This document shows positions 47,331 to 55,472 of a stretch of 64,000 bases of DNA, in pieces. Both the position numbers and the translations under genes were made by a program. The first letter of the stretch is position 1, and every line of letters starts with the position of its first letter. Source of the stretch: Microthrixaceae bacterium (GTDB taxonomy: Bacteria > Actinomycetota > Acidimicrobiia > Acidimicrobiales > Microtrichaceae). The notes beneath the pieces are model-generated. The model was not told the DNA's origin. It worked only from the letters and a program-made list of their open reading frames with translations, and searched no databases. The DNA is taken from NCBI GenBank assembly GCA_023957995.1, contig JAMLGK010000003.1, positions 1 through 64,000 on the forward strand, read 5' to 3'.

Positions 47331-48500
47331 CTACTGGGCCAGGATCTCTGCGAACTCCCTGAACAACACGGTCGGCACGTGTCGGTCGAGGTTGGACACA
47401 TTCATGAGGATCACCACCGTCGCCCCGCTCCGGGGCTGGTGCATGACGAGCGTGGTGTAGCCGAATCCTTCCCCGGTATGACCCCACCAGCCGTCGATCT
47501 CACCGATCCCGGTGGCATAGGTGTCGTAGTCGGGGCCGGCGGTGAGCGGCGACCCGACCAGGCGGTCCGCGTGGGTCTGCGCGTCGAGCAGGTCGCCGTC
47601 GGAGAGGGCCTCACCCCAGACCATCAGGTCATAGACGTCGGAGGTCATTGCTCCGGCGGTGTCGAAAACCGTGAAGTTCGTGGGCGGCACGGTCAGTCCG
47701 TCATCGTCGGGTTGGTACCCGGTGGGATGATCCGCGGTGAAGCCTTCGGGGTCGGTGGGGTAGGCCGTGCCCCCGAGCGCGAGTGGCTCGAGGATCCGTG
47801 TGGCCAGGACCTCGTCGAACCCCGCGCCCTCAACCTGTTCGATCACCTCGCCGAGCAGGATGGTCGAGGAGTTGATGTAGTGGCGGTCCTCACCGGGCGC
47901 TGAGGACGGTTCGCCTTCGCGTACGTATTCGATGAGCTGATCACGCGTGAAGGTGGCACCGGGGTCCTCGGCGAAGTCCTCCGCGAAGGCGTCGCCGGTG
48001 TAGTCCGGCACCCCGGAGGTCATGTCCGCGAGCTGGCCCAGGGTGATGGAGTCGCCGTTCGGGATGCCGGGCACCCACTGGTCGATCGTGTCGTCCAGTG
48101 AGATGGTGCCCTCATCGACCAGCTGGAGGAGCACAGTAACCGTGAACGACTTCGTGATACTGCGGATCGGCCACTGCAGGTCCATCGACATCGCCGTGCC
48201 GGAGTCCTCATCGGCCACTCCGGCGACCGCCGACCAGTTCCCGAGTGCTGGATCCTGCAGCGACACGACGGCTCCGGGTACGTCGTGCTGCTCCATGGTG
48301 GCGGACATGGCCGAGCCCAGCTCGTCAGCGATTTGGTCGGGCACCGTGGATTCCTGCACCTGTGGCACGACCTCGGCGGTGGCCTGGTCCGACCCCCCTG
48401 ATCCCGTGGTGGTCGATTCGGCGTCTGTGTCAGCAGCACCCGAACAACCCGCGACCGCAAGCCACGCAGACACCGTGACCAGAACCAGAAGGCGCTTCAT
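47331..48500 (-). CDS. Beta-lactamase-fold serine hydrolase, lipoprotein
   Basis: 389-residue exported serine hydrolase (class C beta-lactamase/DD-peptidase fold). Signal with lipobox LAVAGC, SxxK motif SITK, YxN motif YINSS, and the HTGEG block in place of KTG near the C-terminus. Such proteins hydrolyse esters, peptides or lactams; ampicillin resistance should not be assumed. ATG 48500. It is upstream of copB on the same strand. Confidence 0.85.
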   Translation of the reverse strand: MKRLLVLVTVSAWLAVAGCSGAADTDAESTTTGSGGSDQATAEVVPQVQESTVPDQIADELGSAMSATMEQHDVPGAVVSLQDPALGNWSAVAGVADEDSGTAMSMDLQWPIRSITKSFTVTVLLQLVDEGTISLDDTIDQWVPGIPNGDSITLGQLADMTSGVPDYTGDAFAEDFAEDPGATFTRDQLIEYVREGEPSSAPGEDRHYINSSTILLGEVIEQVEGAGFDEVLATRILEPLALGGTAYPTDPEGFTADHPTGYQPDDDGLTVPPTNFTVFDTAGAMTSDVYDLMVWGEALSDGDLLDAQTHADRLVGSPLTAGPDYDTYATGIGEIDGWWGHTGEGFGYTTLVMHQPRSGATVVILMNVSNLDRHVPTVLFREFAEILAQ

Positions 48501-48556
48501 GGCTACAAGGTATCGACGACCCCGTGGATCCGGACATCGCTGTCTAGCCTTGGTGG

Positions 48557-48889
48557 ATGGTCGCACCGGAGATCGCGTCTACTCCCGAACCCCCCTACTA
48601 CGCGGTGATCTTCGTCTCGACGCAGACGGACAACCTCGATGGGTATCACGCCGCGATGGACCGGATGGAGGAGTTGGTGGCGCAACGGCCCGGCTACCTG
48701 GGAATGGACTCTGCGCGGTCCGGGCTCGGCGTGACCGTTTCGTACTGGAGTGACGAGGCTGCGATCACCGCGTGGCGCGACGACCTCGAGCACTCGCAGG
48801 TTCGTGAGCTGGGTCGGGAGCGCTGGTACGGCTCCTACAGCGTCCAGGTCGCCCGGGTGGAGCGTTCCTACCGCTGGAGCCGTAGCTGA
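48557..48889 (+). CDS. Antibiotic biosynthesis monooxygenase (ABM) domain protein
   Basis: 110-residue single-domain protein of the ABM/dimeric alpha-beta barrel fold: YYAVIFVSTQTDNLDGYHAA, RPGYLGMDSARS, SYWSDEAAITAW. Small ABM proteins may oxidise aromatic rings or only serve as general barrels, so no reaction is assigned. It is divergent from the hydrolase gene, with 56 bp between starts. Confidence 0.8.
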   Translation: MVAPEIASTPEPPYYAVIFVSTQTDNLDGYHAAMDRMEELVAQRPGYLGMDSARSGLGVTVSYWSDEAAITAWRDDLEHSQVRELGRERWYGSYSVQVARVERSYRWSRS

Positions 48890-48927
48890 GTTCCGGAGTG
48901 TCCAGCGGCCGAGTCCGGACAACAGAG

Positions 48928-49025
48928 CCCGAGAAACTGGACCCGAGAAACAAGGCCCGAGCAGCAGGGCCCGAGAAACAGGGCCCGAGAAACAGGGCCC
49001 AAGAAACAGGGTCCAAGAAACAGAG
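48928..49025. repeat. Tandem array, seven 14-nt units
   Basis: Seven head-to-tail copies of a 14-nt unit, consensus CCCGAGAAACAGGG, at 48928, 48942, 48956, 48970, 48984, 48998 and 49012. Units 4 and 5 are identical; the outer ones have drifted. It lies in the spacer after the ABM gene and ends 10 nt before the -35 box of the ArsI-like promoter. There are no spacers between units, so it is not a CRISPR array. Confidence 0.9.
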
Positions 49026-49035
49026 CCCAGATGTA

Positions 49036-49063
49036 TTGACAACTGTCGATGTGTGGGTATCAT
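49036..49063 (+). promoter_or_regulatory. Near-consensus promoter of the ArsI/CadI-like gene
   Basis: TTGACA at 49036-49041, 16 nt, TATCAT at 49058-49063. The -35 is a perfect match and the -10 matches five of six. The transcript would start near 49070 and the gene at 49123. It is the strongest housekeeping-type promoter seen in the window. Confidence 0.75.
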
Positions 49064-49090
49064 CTACATATTGATCAACATCGATCTAGG
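49062..49090. promoter_or_regulatory. Possible ArsR-type operator
   Basis: The start-site region holds ATCTA/TTGAT (49062-49075), the palindrome TTGATCAA (49071-49078) and ATCGAT (49080-49087). These AT-rich inverted repeats overlapping the start site are typical in kind of ArsR/SmtB operators (ATCAA-N6-TTGAT), but the match is imperfect. Confidence 0.35.
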
Positions 49091-49122
49091 GCCGTGAGGC
49101 CTACCGAACCCAGAGGTGTGCA

Positions 49123-49599
49123 ATGTCACGAGTGCAACTGGCCCTCAACGTCAGCGACGTCGATTCGGCGGTGGAGTTCTACGAGAAGCTGTTCGACACC
49201 CCGGTGAACCGCCGCAAGCCGGGTTACGCCAACTTCGCGATCGAGGATCCGCCCCTGAAGCTCGTGCTCATCGAGGGCGCCGAGGGCGGGACCATGAACC
49301 ACCTCGGTGTGGAGGTGATGGAACCGGGCGAGGTCGCCTCGGCGGAGTCGCGACTCGGTGAGAGTGGCCTGACGACGACCGGTCTGGATGACACGGCATG
49401 CTGCTACGCCACCAAGACCGAGACCTGGGTGACCGATCCCGACGGCGCTCCATGGGAGTGGTACGTCCGCACGGGCGACTCGGAGCAGATGAGCAACCAG
49501 GTGCTCGACGGTGGCGACGGTGCAGGATGTTGTGCGCCGGCGGTCTCCGATGGCGCCGATCCGGCGTCGAACAGCGACGAAGCCGTCGGGTGCTGCTGA
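49123..49599 (+). CDS. ArsI/CadI family heavy-metal resistance metalloenzyme
   Basis: 158-residue VOC-fold protein. The first 115 residues match ArsI, the Fe(II)-dependent C-As lyase that breaks down methylarsenite: metal ligands Gln5, His60 and Glu112, and the substrate-binding pair Cys93-Cys94 in TACCYAT. CadI proteins look alike, so ArsI versus CadI cannot be decided. A 40-residue extension adds two more vicinal pairs, Cys136-Cys137 and Cys157-Cys158. ATG 49123 has AGAGG six nt upstream. No arsR, arsC or arsenic exporter lies near it. Confidence 0.85.
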   Translation: MSRVQLALNVSDVDSAVEFYEKLFDTPVNRRKPGYANFAIEDPPLKLVLIEGAEGGTMNHLGVEVMEPGEVASAESRLGESGLTTTGLDDTACCYATKTETWVTDPDGAPWEWYVRTGDSEQMSNQVLDGGDGAGCCAPAVSDGADPASNSDEAVGCC

Positions 49600-49634
49600 G
49601 CAACGACTGACGCCGCGGCGCCCGGTCCTCGCTC

Positions 49635-50645
49635 TCAGGCCTTGAGGTCCTCCAGGACCTCTGCGAAGTGGAGCGGGTCGGGCGCCCGGTTGTTCACCAG
49701 GCTCACCGAGTCGGAGATCCCTTCGAGGCGATGCCGGAGCTTGTCCGCGATCTCGTGTGGTTCGCCGACCACCGCGATCGTCTCGATCAGTTCGTCATCG
49801 ACCAGGGAGCCCATGTCGCCCCAGCGGCCGGCTCGTGCCAACCGGGTGATCTCGGGGAGCATCTCGCCGTAGCCATGGAGCTCGAACACGGGCTGGTAGG
49901 CGGGGGTGGTGGCGTAGAACGCGAGTTGTTCCCGTACCGACTCCCGGCTGGCGGACATCTCCGCCTCATCCCGACCGGTGACCACGATGGTCACACACAC
50001 GGTCTCCACCGACGCCGGGTCACGACCCGCGAGCGCTGCCCCCTCGGCGAGCGCCGGGAGGGTGACCTCCTGCAGCGACCTGCGGGTGTTGACCGGATGT
50101 ACGAGAAGGCCGTCGGCCACCTCGCCGGCCACCCGGGTCATCTGGGGTCCCACCGCGCCGAGCAACACCGGTGGGCGAGGGTGCGGGAGTGGCCCCGGGT
50201 CGAACGCCGGGACCATGCGGGTGTGGGTGTAGAACTCGCCCTCGAAGTCGAGCGGCACTCCGTCCTGCCAGGTGTCCCAGATGGCGTGGATGCCCTTGAT
50301 GAGTTCGCGCATGCGGGCCACCGGTCGTGACCACGGCATCGAGAATCTCTCGGTCACATGGGGGCGGATCTGTGAGCCCAAGCCGAGTGTGAAGCGTCCG
50401 CCGGTCAGTGCCTGGAGATCCCAGGCGGAGTTGGCCAGGGTCATCGGTGTGCGCGCGAACGCAATCGCCAGAGCGGTTCCGAGTTGGATCGTCCCGGTGT
50501 GCTCCCCGGCGACAGCGAGGGGCAGGAAGGGGTCGTGCTTGGACTCGAAGGAGAACGCGCGGTCGTAGCCGAGATCCTCCAGCTCGCGGTAGATCCCGCG
50601 GGCGCGTCCGAGGTCGTCGGTCGGTACCGTCATCGACACATACAT
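49635..50645 (-). CDS. LLM class F420-dependent oxidoreductase
   Basis: 336-residue TIM-barrel protein of the luciferase-like group: GYDRAFSFESKHDPFLPLA, LGTALAIAFARTPMTLANSAW, LTGGRFTLGLGSQIRPHV. The closest-looking group is the TIGR03617 type of F420-using actinobacterial proteins; the substrate is unknown. ATG 50645. Confidence 0.82.
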   Translation of the reverse strand: MYVSMTVPTDDLGRARGIYRELEDLGYDRAFSFESKHDPFLPLAVAGEHTGTIQLGTALAIAFARTPMTLANSAWDLQALTGGRFTLGLGSQIRPHVTERFSMPWSRPVARMRELIKGIHAIWDTWQDGVPLDFEGEFYTHTRMVPAFDPGPLPHPRPPVLLGAVGPQMTRVAGEVADGLLVHPVNTRRSLQEVTLPALAEGAALAGRDPASVETVCVTIVVTGRDEAEMSASRESVREQLAFYATTPAYQPVFELHGYGEMLPEITRLARAGRWGDMGSLVDDELIETIAVVGEPHEIADKLRHRLEGISDSVSLVNNRAPDPLHFAEVLEDLKA

Positions 50646-50677
50646 GGTCTCAGCCCAATCGCACTCTGCGGTCCGGG

Positions 50678-52789
50678 TCAAGTGCCGGCAGGAGTGAGCT
50701 CCCAGATCAGCGCGGTGCAGGCGTCGCGCAACGGCCACTCGAACCCCTCGGAGCAGAGGTCGGCCCCGCTGCTCGTCGTCGGTCCGGAACCCTCATGGCG
50801 TAGGTCGGTGGTGGTCACCCGGTACCGGGCGGTCGCGTCCAGCCCAGCGATCCTGATCGCCGGCGCCGGACCGACCGGGTCGTCCAACTGGTACGCGAAC
50901 ACGACGCTGGGTCCGCCATCTCGACCGTGGTAGGCGATGGCCGCCCGCGAACGGTCCTCGCCCTCCACCGGCGACACGAGGTGTTCGACCTCGCCCAGCT
51001 GAACCAATGGCGCGGTGCGGCGGGCCAGCTGCACCGCCCGGGCGCAGATGGCCCACTCCTGCTCGTCGAGCCCCGCCAGGTCGAGGTCGAACCCGAACCG
51101 TCCCGACAGCGCAACCGCGCAGGCGAACTCCAACGGTCTTCCGCCCCAGCGGGTGACGTGCGAGGCCATTGTGGATGCGGGCAGGAAGTGCGAGAACGCC
51201 CATTGCATCCGCACCCTCGCAACCGGATCGGTGTTGTCCGACGGCCAGACCTCGTGGAACCGGCGCAGCGATGCGTGGTCGACCCTCCCGCCTCCCGAAG
51301 CGCACAACATGAGCTCCACGTCGGGGTGGTTCCGCACGAGGTCGTCCATCACCTGCCAGGTTGCGTGCACGTGGTCGACCCAGAAGTTGGACTGCCGCTC
51401 GGGTGGAAGCGCTGGCGACCCTGCCTCGGTCACCGGGCGGTTGGCGTCCCACTTCAGGTAGTCGATGCCGGGGTTCGGTCCGAGCACACGATCGAAGACC
51501 CCGACCTCGAAATCGCGCACCTCGGCGCGCAGGGGATCGAGCACGAGCTGCTGGCGGTGCTGGCGGGTCTCGCGCCGATCGCGCACCACCCAGTCGGGGT
51601 GCGCTGCGAAGAGGTCGCTGTCCGGGTTGACCATCTCCGGTTCCACCCAGGTGCCGAAACGGATTCCGGCCTCGTGTGCGGCTGCGGTCAGTGGCCCGAA
51701 TCCGTTGGGGAGCTTCGCAGGGTCGGGATCCCAGTCACCGAGCCCCTTCGTGTCGTCGTCGCGGGGATGGTTCGGCGCGAACCACCCGTCGTCGAGCAGG
51801 AACAGGTCCGCCCCCAGCCGACCCGTCGAGCCGATCAGCTCCACGAGCTTCGACTCGTCGAAGTCCATCGCGGTGGCTTCCCAGTTGTTCACCACGATCG
51901 GACGCAACCGCTCGGGGTCGCGCAGCACATCGGCGCGTACCCAGCGATGGAAGCGCTCGGTCACCTCGTGCCGTCCGCCACGGGCCCAGGTCCACGCCAC
52001 CTCCGGGGTCACGAACCGCTCTCCGGGATCGAGCACGTACTCGGCCGCGTAGGGGTTGGCCCCCGCGCGCAGCCGGAGTTCGCGCGCTGAGCCGGGATCG
52101 GGTCGTGGCCGCACATCGAGGTCGAAGCGTGTGTTGGAGCCCCAACCCACCGACAACCCGATCGCATCGCGGGAGCTCGGGCCGGTGTCGGGTTCAACGA
52201 GCAGGAACGGCGCCCGTTGGAGGTGGGGCTGCACTCCTCCGAGGCTCGACAGCGTGAGGTTGCCCGGGTGCAGGGGTTGGGTGCTCCAGCGCCACTCGTC
52301 GGCCCAACCAGATCCACCGAACTGGGTGATGGTGGCGCTGTCGGTGACCAGTAGCAGGGGCGAGATCGAGTCGTAGTCGAACAGGGTGACCGGTCCGGGC
52401 TCGTCGTTGGTGATCTCGATCCACTGGGCCAGCACTCCGGTGGAGGGGTTGGTGCGGAAGTTGTGGGTCACCTCGAGGGAGAACAGTTCGTCCCGGCAGA
52501 GGATCTTGATGTGCTCCCCGCCATCACAGCGGCTCGTCTCCGCGCCCTGCACCCGGAGCCGGGTCGTGAGAGTGCCGTCGTGATGGGTGATCCGCAACGC
52601 CGCCTGGCGCAAGGGATCCGAATCACCCCAGCAGGGATGGGCGTCGGGATACAGCTGCAGAGGAGCGGTCGGCTCCGCCTCGTGGCCGTCGGGTCCCAGT
52701 CCGAGTTGCCGCAGGTGCCCGCGGCGGTCCTGACCGAAGGTCGCTCCCCAGCCTCCGGCATCGACCCGGATCGGGTGTCCGGGGGTCAC
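50678..52789 (-). CDS. Alpha-galactosidase, GH36 family
   Basis: About 703 residues, cytoplasmic (no signal). The N-terminal beta-sandwich precedes the catalytic barrel with FLLDDGWFA, IRFGTWVEPEMVNPDSDL, the nucleophile Asp in DYLKWDANRPV and the acid/base Asp of CASGGGRVDHASLR. This is the GH36 active-site pattern, giving cleavage of alpha-1,6-galactosides such as melibiose or raffinose. GTG 52789 overlaps the upstream small gene as GTGA (52786-52789). No sugar transporter is adjacent. Confidence 0.9.
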   Translation of the reverse strand: MTPGHPIRVDAGGWGATFGQDRRGHLRQLGLGPDGHEAEPTAPLQLYPDAHPCWGDSDPLRQAALRITHHDGTLTTRLRVQGAETSRCDGGEHIKILCRDELFSLEVTHNFRTNPSTGVLAQWIEITNDEPGPVTLFDYDSISPLLLVTDSATITQFGGSGWADEWRWSTQPLHPGNLTLSSLGGVQPHLQRAPFLLVEPDTGPSSRDAIGLSVGWGSNTRFDLDVRPRPDPGSARELRLRAGANPYAAEYVLDPGERFVTPEVAWTWARGGRHEVTERFHRWVRADVLRDPERLRPIVVNNWEATAMDFDESKLVELIGSTGRLGADLFLLDDGWFAPNHPRDDDTKGLGDWDPDPAKLPNGFGPLTAAAHEAGIRFGTWVEPEMVNPDSDLFAAHPDWVVRDRRETRQHRQQLVLDPLRAEVRDFEVGVFDRVLGPNPGIDYLKWDANRPVTEAGSPALPPERQSNFWVDHVHATWQVMDDLVRNHPDVELMLCASGGGRVDHASLRRFHEVWPSDNTDPVARVRMQWAFSHFLPASTMASHVTRWGGRPLEFACAVALSGRFGFDLDLAGLDEQEWAICARAVQLARRTAPLVQLGEVEHLVSPVEGEDRSRAAIAYHGRDGGPSVVFAYQLDDPVGPAPAIRIAGLDATARYRVTTTDLRHEGSGPTTSSGADLCSEGFEWPLRDACTALIWELTPAGT

Positions 52790-53016
52790 GCGCCGTTGCG
52801 GCGACGTCCAACGGCCAGGTAGGCGAGCGGGCCCACCGGCTGCACCGCGAGGGCGAGCAGCCACAGGAACTTGGGGCCCTTCACCTCTGCAGCAGGTCGC
52901 TTGCGGAGGTCGCGCGCCGCCACGAAGGTGAAGACCATCTCGAACAGCGACAGGACGATGATTCCCGTCCGTGTGGTTGGGCTGAGATCCGACCAGGCTC
53001 GCTTCTGGGAAGTCAT
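52786..53016 (-). CDS. PLD nuclease N-terminal domain (PLDc_N) membrane protein
   Basis: 76-residue protein with two membrane segments (TGIIVLSLFEMVFTFVA and FLWLLALAVQPVGPLAYLAV), ending GRRRNGA. It matches the small PLDc_N family found as a stand-alone protein in actinobacteria; its role is unknown. Its stop overlaps the GH36 start codon, so the two are translationally coupled. Confidence 0.75.
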   Translation of the reverse strand: MTSQKRAWSDLSPTTRTGIIVLSLFEMVFTFVAARDLRKRPAAEVKGPKFLWLLALAVQPVGPLAYLAVGRRRNGA

Positions 53017-53063
53017 CTGCTGAGACTATTCGGACGCGGTGCGCCGGAGCGGCGCCCCGGTGC

Positions 53064-53651
53064 TCAGGTGGTGGCCAGGGTCGGGTCCTCGATGAGTTCG
53101 AGTACCCGCTCCTCGGGCAGGCCGCCCATCCAACCCTCGAGGACCGTTCCTCCGCCGTCGAAGAGGACCGTCGCGGGTTGAGCGGTGATGCCGAAGGCAT
53201 TCCAGGTCTCGAAGGTCTCGTCCCACAGCATCGGGAAGGCGATGCCGTGCCTGTCGACGAACTCCTGGGCCATCACCGGATCGTCCTGGGTGCCGATTCC
53301 GATCACGTCGAGCTCGTCGGCGTGGGACTCGGCGAACTCGCGCATCCCAGGAGCCTCGGCTGCACATGCCGGGCAGTGTGGTGCCCAGAACCACAGCAGC
53401 ACCGGCTTGTCAGAGGGGATCAGGTCGGCGAACTGCACCCACTCGGATTCACCGACGTCCCACACGGTCACCTGCGGGAGCGGGGACTCCGAGGAGGACT
53501 CTGCCACCGGAAGGTCGGGTCGTTCGCCGGTGGTCGACTCGGCGCCGCCCGAACAGGCTGCGGCGATCAGCGCGGCTGTGGCGGTCAGTGCCAGTGTGGC
53601 GAGAACGCGGTTGGGACGCCGCTTGCGGTGCAGGGAGAGGTAATCGTCCAT
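53064..53651 (-). CDS. TlpA-like thioredoxin-fold lipoprotein
   Basis: 195-residue exported redoxin. The N-terminus is basic with a lipoprotein signal (LALTATAALIAAACS), and the domain has the active-site CPAC in WFWAPHCPACAAEAPGM, then cis-Pro in TAQPATVLF. It should reduce or exchange disulfides outside the membrane. ATG 53651 is chosen because longer forms lack a signal. It is divergent from modA. Confidence 0.82.
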   Translation of the reverse strand: MDDYLSLHRKRRPNRVLATLALTATAALIAAACSGGAESTTGERPDLPVAESSSESPLPQVTVWDVGESEWVQFADLIPSDKPVLLWFWAPHCPACAAEAPGMREFAESHADELDVIGIGTQDDPVMAQEFVDRHGIAFPMLWDETFETWNAFGITAQPATVLFDGGGTVLEGWMGGLPEERVLELIEDPTLATT

Positions 53652-53674
53652 GTGCACCCAACCCCGGCAGTCCA

Positions 53675-53699
53675 CCCCCCCATTCCCCGCGTGGGGGGG
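53675..53699. repeat. Poly-C/poly-G hairpin between redoxin and modA genes
   Basis: CCCCCCCA at 53675-53682 and TGGGGGGG at 53692-53699, 9-nt loop. Intergenic, in the spacer between the divergent redoxin and modA genes. No known regulatory consensus matches. Confidence 0.5.
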
Positions 53700-53865
53700 C
53701 GCCCGAAGACCCGGTGTCGACGCCGGCGGTAGTTTGCGCCCAGAGCACCTCACCGACACCGACGGAGTCGACCATGTCAACAGCATCCCTGCACCGCGCG
53801 GCAACTCTGCGCCTCGTGTCGGGTTCTGTGCCCGCATGCAGGGGTGCAACGGTCCGGGGAGCTGT

Positions 53866-54681
53866 GTGAAGGGTGTGGCGACGGTGTTGCTGGCGGGCTT
53901 GCTGCTGTGGGGCACGACCGGTTGCAGCAGCGGCGACCCGTCAGCGGAGGCAACCGGGGGCCCCGCAGCGGGATCCGACGGCGAGGTGGAACTGACCGGC
54001 ACGATCACGGTGTCGGCCGCATCATCTCTGTCGGAGGCTTTCGCAGACCTGGCCGCTGAGTTCTCACGACTCCATCCCGGCGTCGAAGCGGTGACCAACT
54101 TCGGTTCCTCCGCGCGTCTCGCCGCCCAGGTGCGCGGCGGAGCACCCGCGGACCTGGTGGCCTTCGCGGACCTGGCCTCGGTGCAGGTGCTCGCAGAGGC
54201 GGGCCTTGTCGATACCGACGGAGAGCCCTTCGCCACCAACGAGCTGGTGATCGTGACCAAACCGGGCAACCCTCTGGGGATCGATTCACCTGCGGCTCTC
54301 GCCGGCGCCACCGATGCGATCGTCTCGCTGTGTGCTGCGGAGGCGCCATGTGGCATCTACAGCGCGGAACTGCTCGAACGCGCGGGAGTATCGATCGCCT
54401 CCGATCGCGTCACGCGCGCCCAGAACGCGACCGCGACCCTGGGCGCGGTGAGCGAGGGCGACGCCGATGCCGCCATCGTCTATCGAACCGATGCCATGGC
54501 GGCTGGGGATCGCGTCGAGGTCATCGAGGTCACCCCCGGTGACAGTCCCACCGCCGAGTACGTGATCGCAGCGGTCTCCGGCTCGGCCAACGAGCCAGCA
54601 GCGCGAGCGTTCATCGATTTCGTGTTGTCCGATCGCGGCCGGGCGGTACTGGCCGAGGCGGGCTTCGGTCCGCCGTCATGA
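53866..54681 (+). CDS. modA: Molybdate ABC transporter substrate-binding protein
   Basis: 271-residue periplasmic-type binding protein anchored as a lipoprotein (VATVLLAGLLLWGTTGC). ModA motifs: VSAASSLSEAFADLAAEFS, TNFGSSARLAAQV, DLVAFADLASV and the later AAIVYRTDAMA. Binds molybdate, possibly tungstate. GTG 53866 has GGGGAG four nt upstream and gives a compact signal peptide; ATG 53836 is possible. First gene of modABC. Confidence 0.93.
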   Translation: MKGVATVLLAGLLLWGTTGCSSGDPSAEATGGPAAGSDGEVELTGTITVSAASSLSEAFADLAAEFSRLHPGVEAVTNFGSSARLAAQVRGGAPADLVAFADLASVQVLAEAGLVDTDGEPFATNELVIVTKPGNPLGIDSPAALAGATDAIVSLCAAEAPCGIYSAELLERAGVSIASDRVTRAQNATATLGAVSEGDADAAIVYRTDAMAAGDRVEVIEVTPGDSPTAEYVIAAVSGSANEPAARAFIDFVLSDRGRAVLAEAGFGPPS

Positions 54682-55472
54682 CCAGCTCGACGCTTCTTCG
54701 AAGGCGGCCTCTGACCGCCCTTCTGGCCGCCTTTGCGGTGGCCTTCTTCGCCATCCCGCTCCTGGCGCTGCTGGTTCGCGCGCCCTGGTCGAGTCTGCCG
54801 GAGAATCTGGGTACCGCCGAAGCGCGCGACGCCCTGCGGCTCTCATTGGTCACCTCCTGCAGTGCCGCTGCGCTCTCGGTGGTGTTCGGGCTCCCACTCG
54901 CCTGGTGCCTGGCGCGGGTCGAGTTCCCCGGTCGCTCGCTCGTGCGTGGTCTGGTCCTGCTACCCCTGGTCTTGCCGCCGGTCGTCGGAGGGGTGGCGCT
55001 GCTCGGAGCGTTCAGCCGCCAGGGGCTGGTCGGTGCCCGGCTGTACGACCTCTTCGGGTTCCAACTGACTTTCACCACCGCCGGAGCCGTGATGGCCGAG
55101 ACCTTCGTGGCCCTTCCCTTCTTCGTCATCACGGTGGAGGCGGGGCTGCGCTCCATGGACCGGCGCACCGAGGAGATCGCAGCAACCCTCGGTGCCGATC
55201 CGCGCACGGTGTTCCGGCGGGTGACCCTGCCGGCCATCGCCCCGTCACTGGTGGCGGGAACCGTGCTGGCCTGGGCCCGTGCGCTGGGTGAGTTCGGTGC
55301 CACGGTCACCTTCGCCGGCAACATCGTGGGTCGCACCCAGACCCTGCCACTGGCGGTCTACCTGCAACTGGAGTCGAATCCCGAAGTGGCCGTGGCCCTG
55401 AGCCTGGTGCTGATGGTGGTGTCGCTGGTGGTGATCGTGGCTCTGCGCGATCGCTGGTTGGTGTCGTCGTGA
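54678..55472 (+). CDS. modB: Molybdate ABC transporter permease
   Basis: 264-residue inner-membrane permease with about five membrane helices. The EAA loop EEIAATLGADPRTVFRRVTLP is present for contact with ModC. ATG 54678 overlaps the modA stop (ATGA). Confidence 0.94.
   Translation: MTSSTLLRRRPLTALLAAFAVAFFAIPLLALLVRAPWSSLPENLGTAEARDALRLSLVTSCSAAALSVVFGLPLAWCLARVEFPGRSLVRGLVLLPLVLPPVVGGVALLGAFSRQGLVGARLYDLFGFQLTFTTAGAVMAETFVALPFFVITVEAGLRSMDRRTEEIAATLGADPRTVFRRVTLPAIAPSLVAGTVLAWARALGEFGATVTFAGNIVGRTQTLPLAVYLQLESNPEVAVALSLVLMVVSLVVIVALRDRWLVSS

Noticed and set aside
48928..49025. CRISPR array suspected
   Set aside because: Units are directly adjacent, with no spacers, and only 14 nt long; no cas gene is near.
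48503..49063. Minus-strand open frame with a repeated SRALLLGPCFSGPV pattern
   Set aside because: The pattern is only the translation of the tandem array and overlaps a clear ABM gene on the other strand.
53652..53865. Molybdenum cofactor riboswitch or ModE box before modA
   Set aside because: Only a C/G-run hairpin is present; no match to the Moco motif or ModE palindrome was found.
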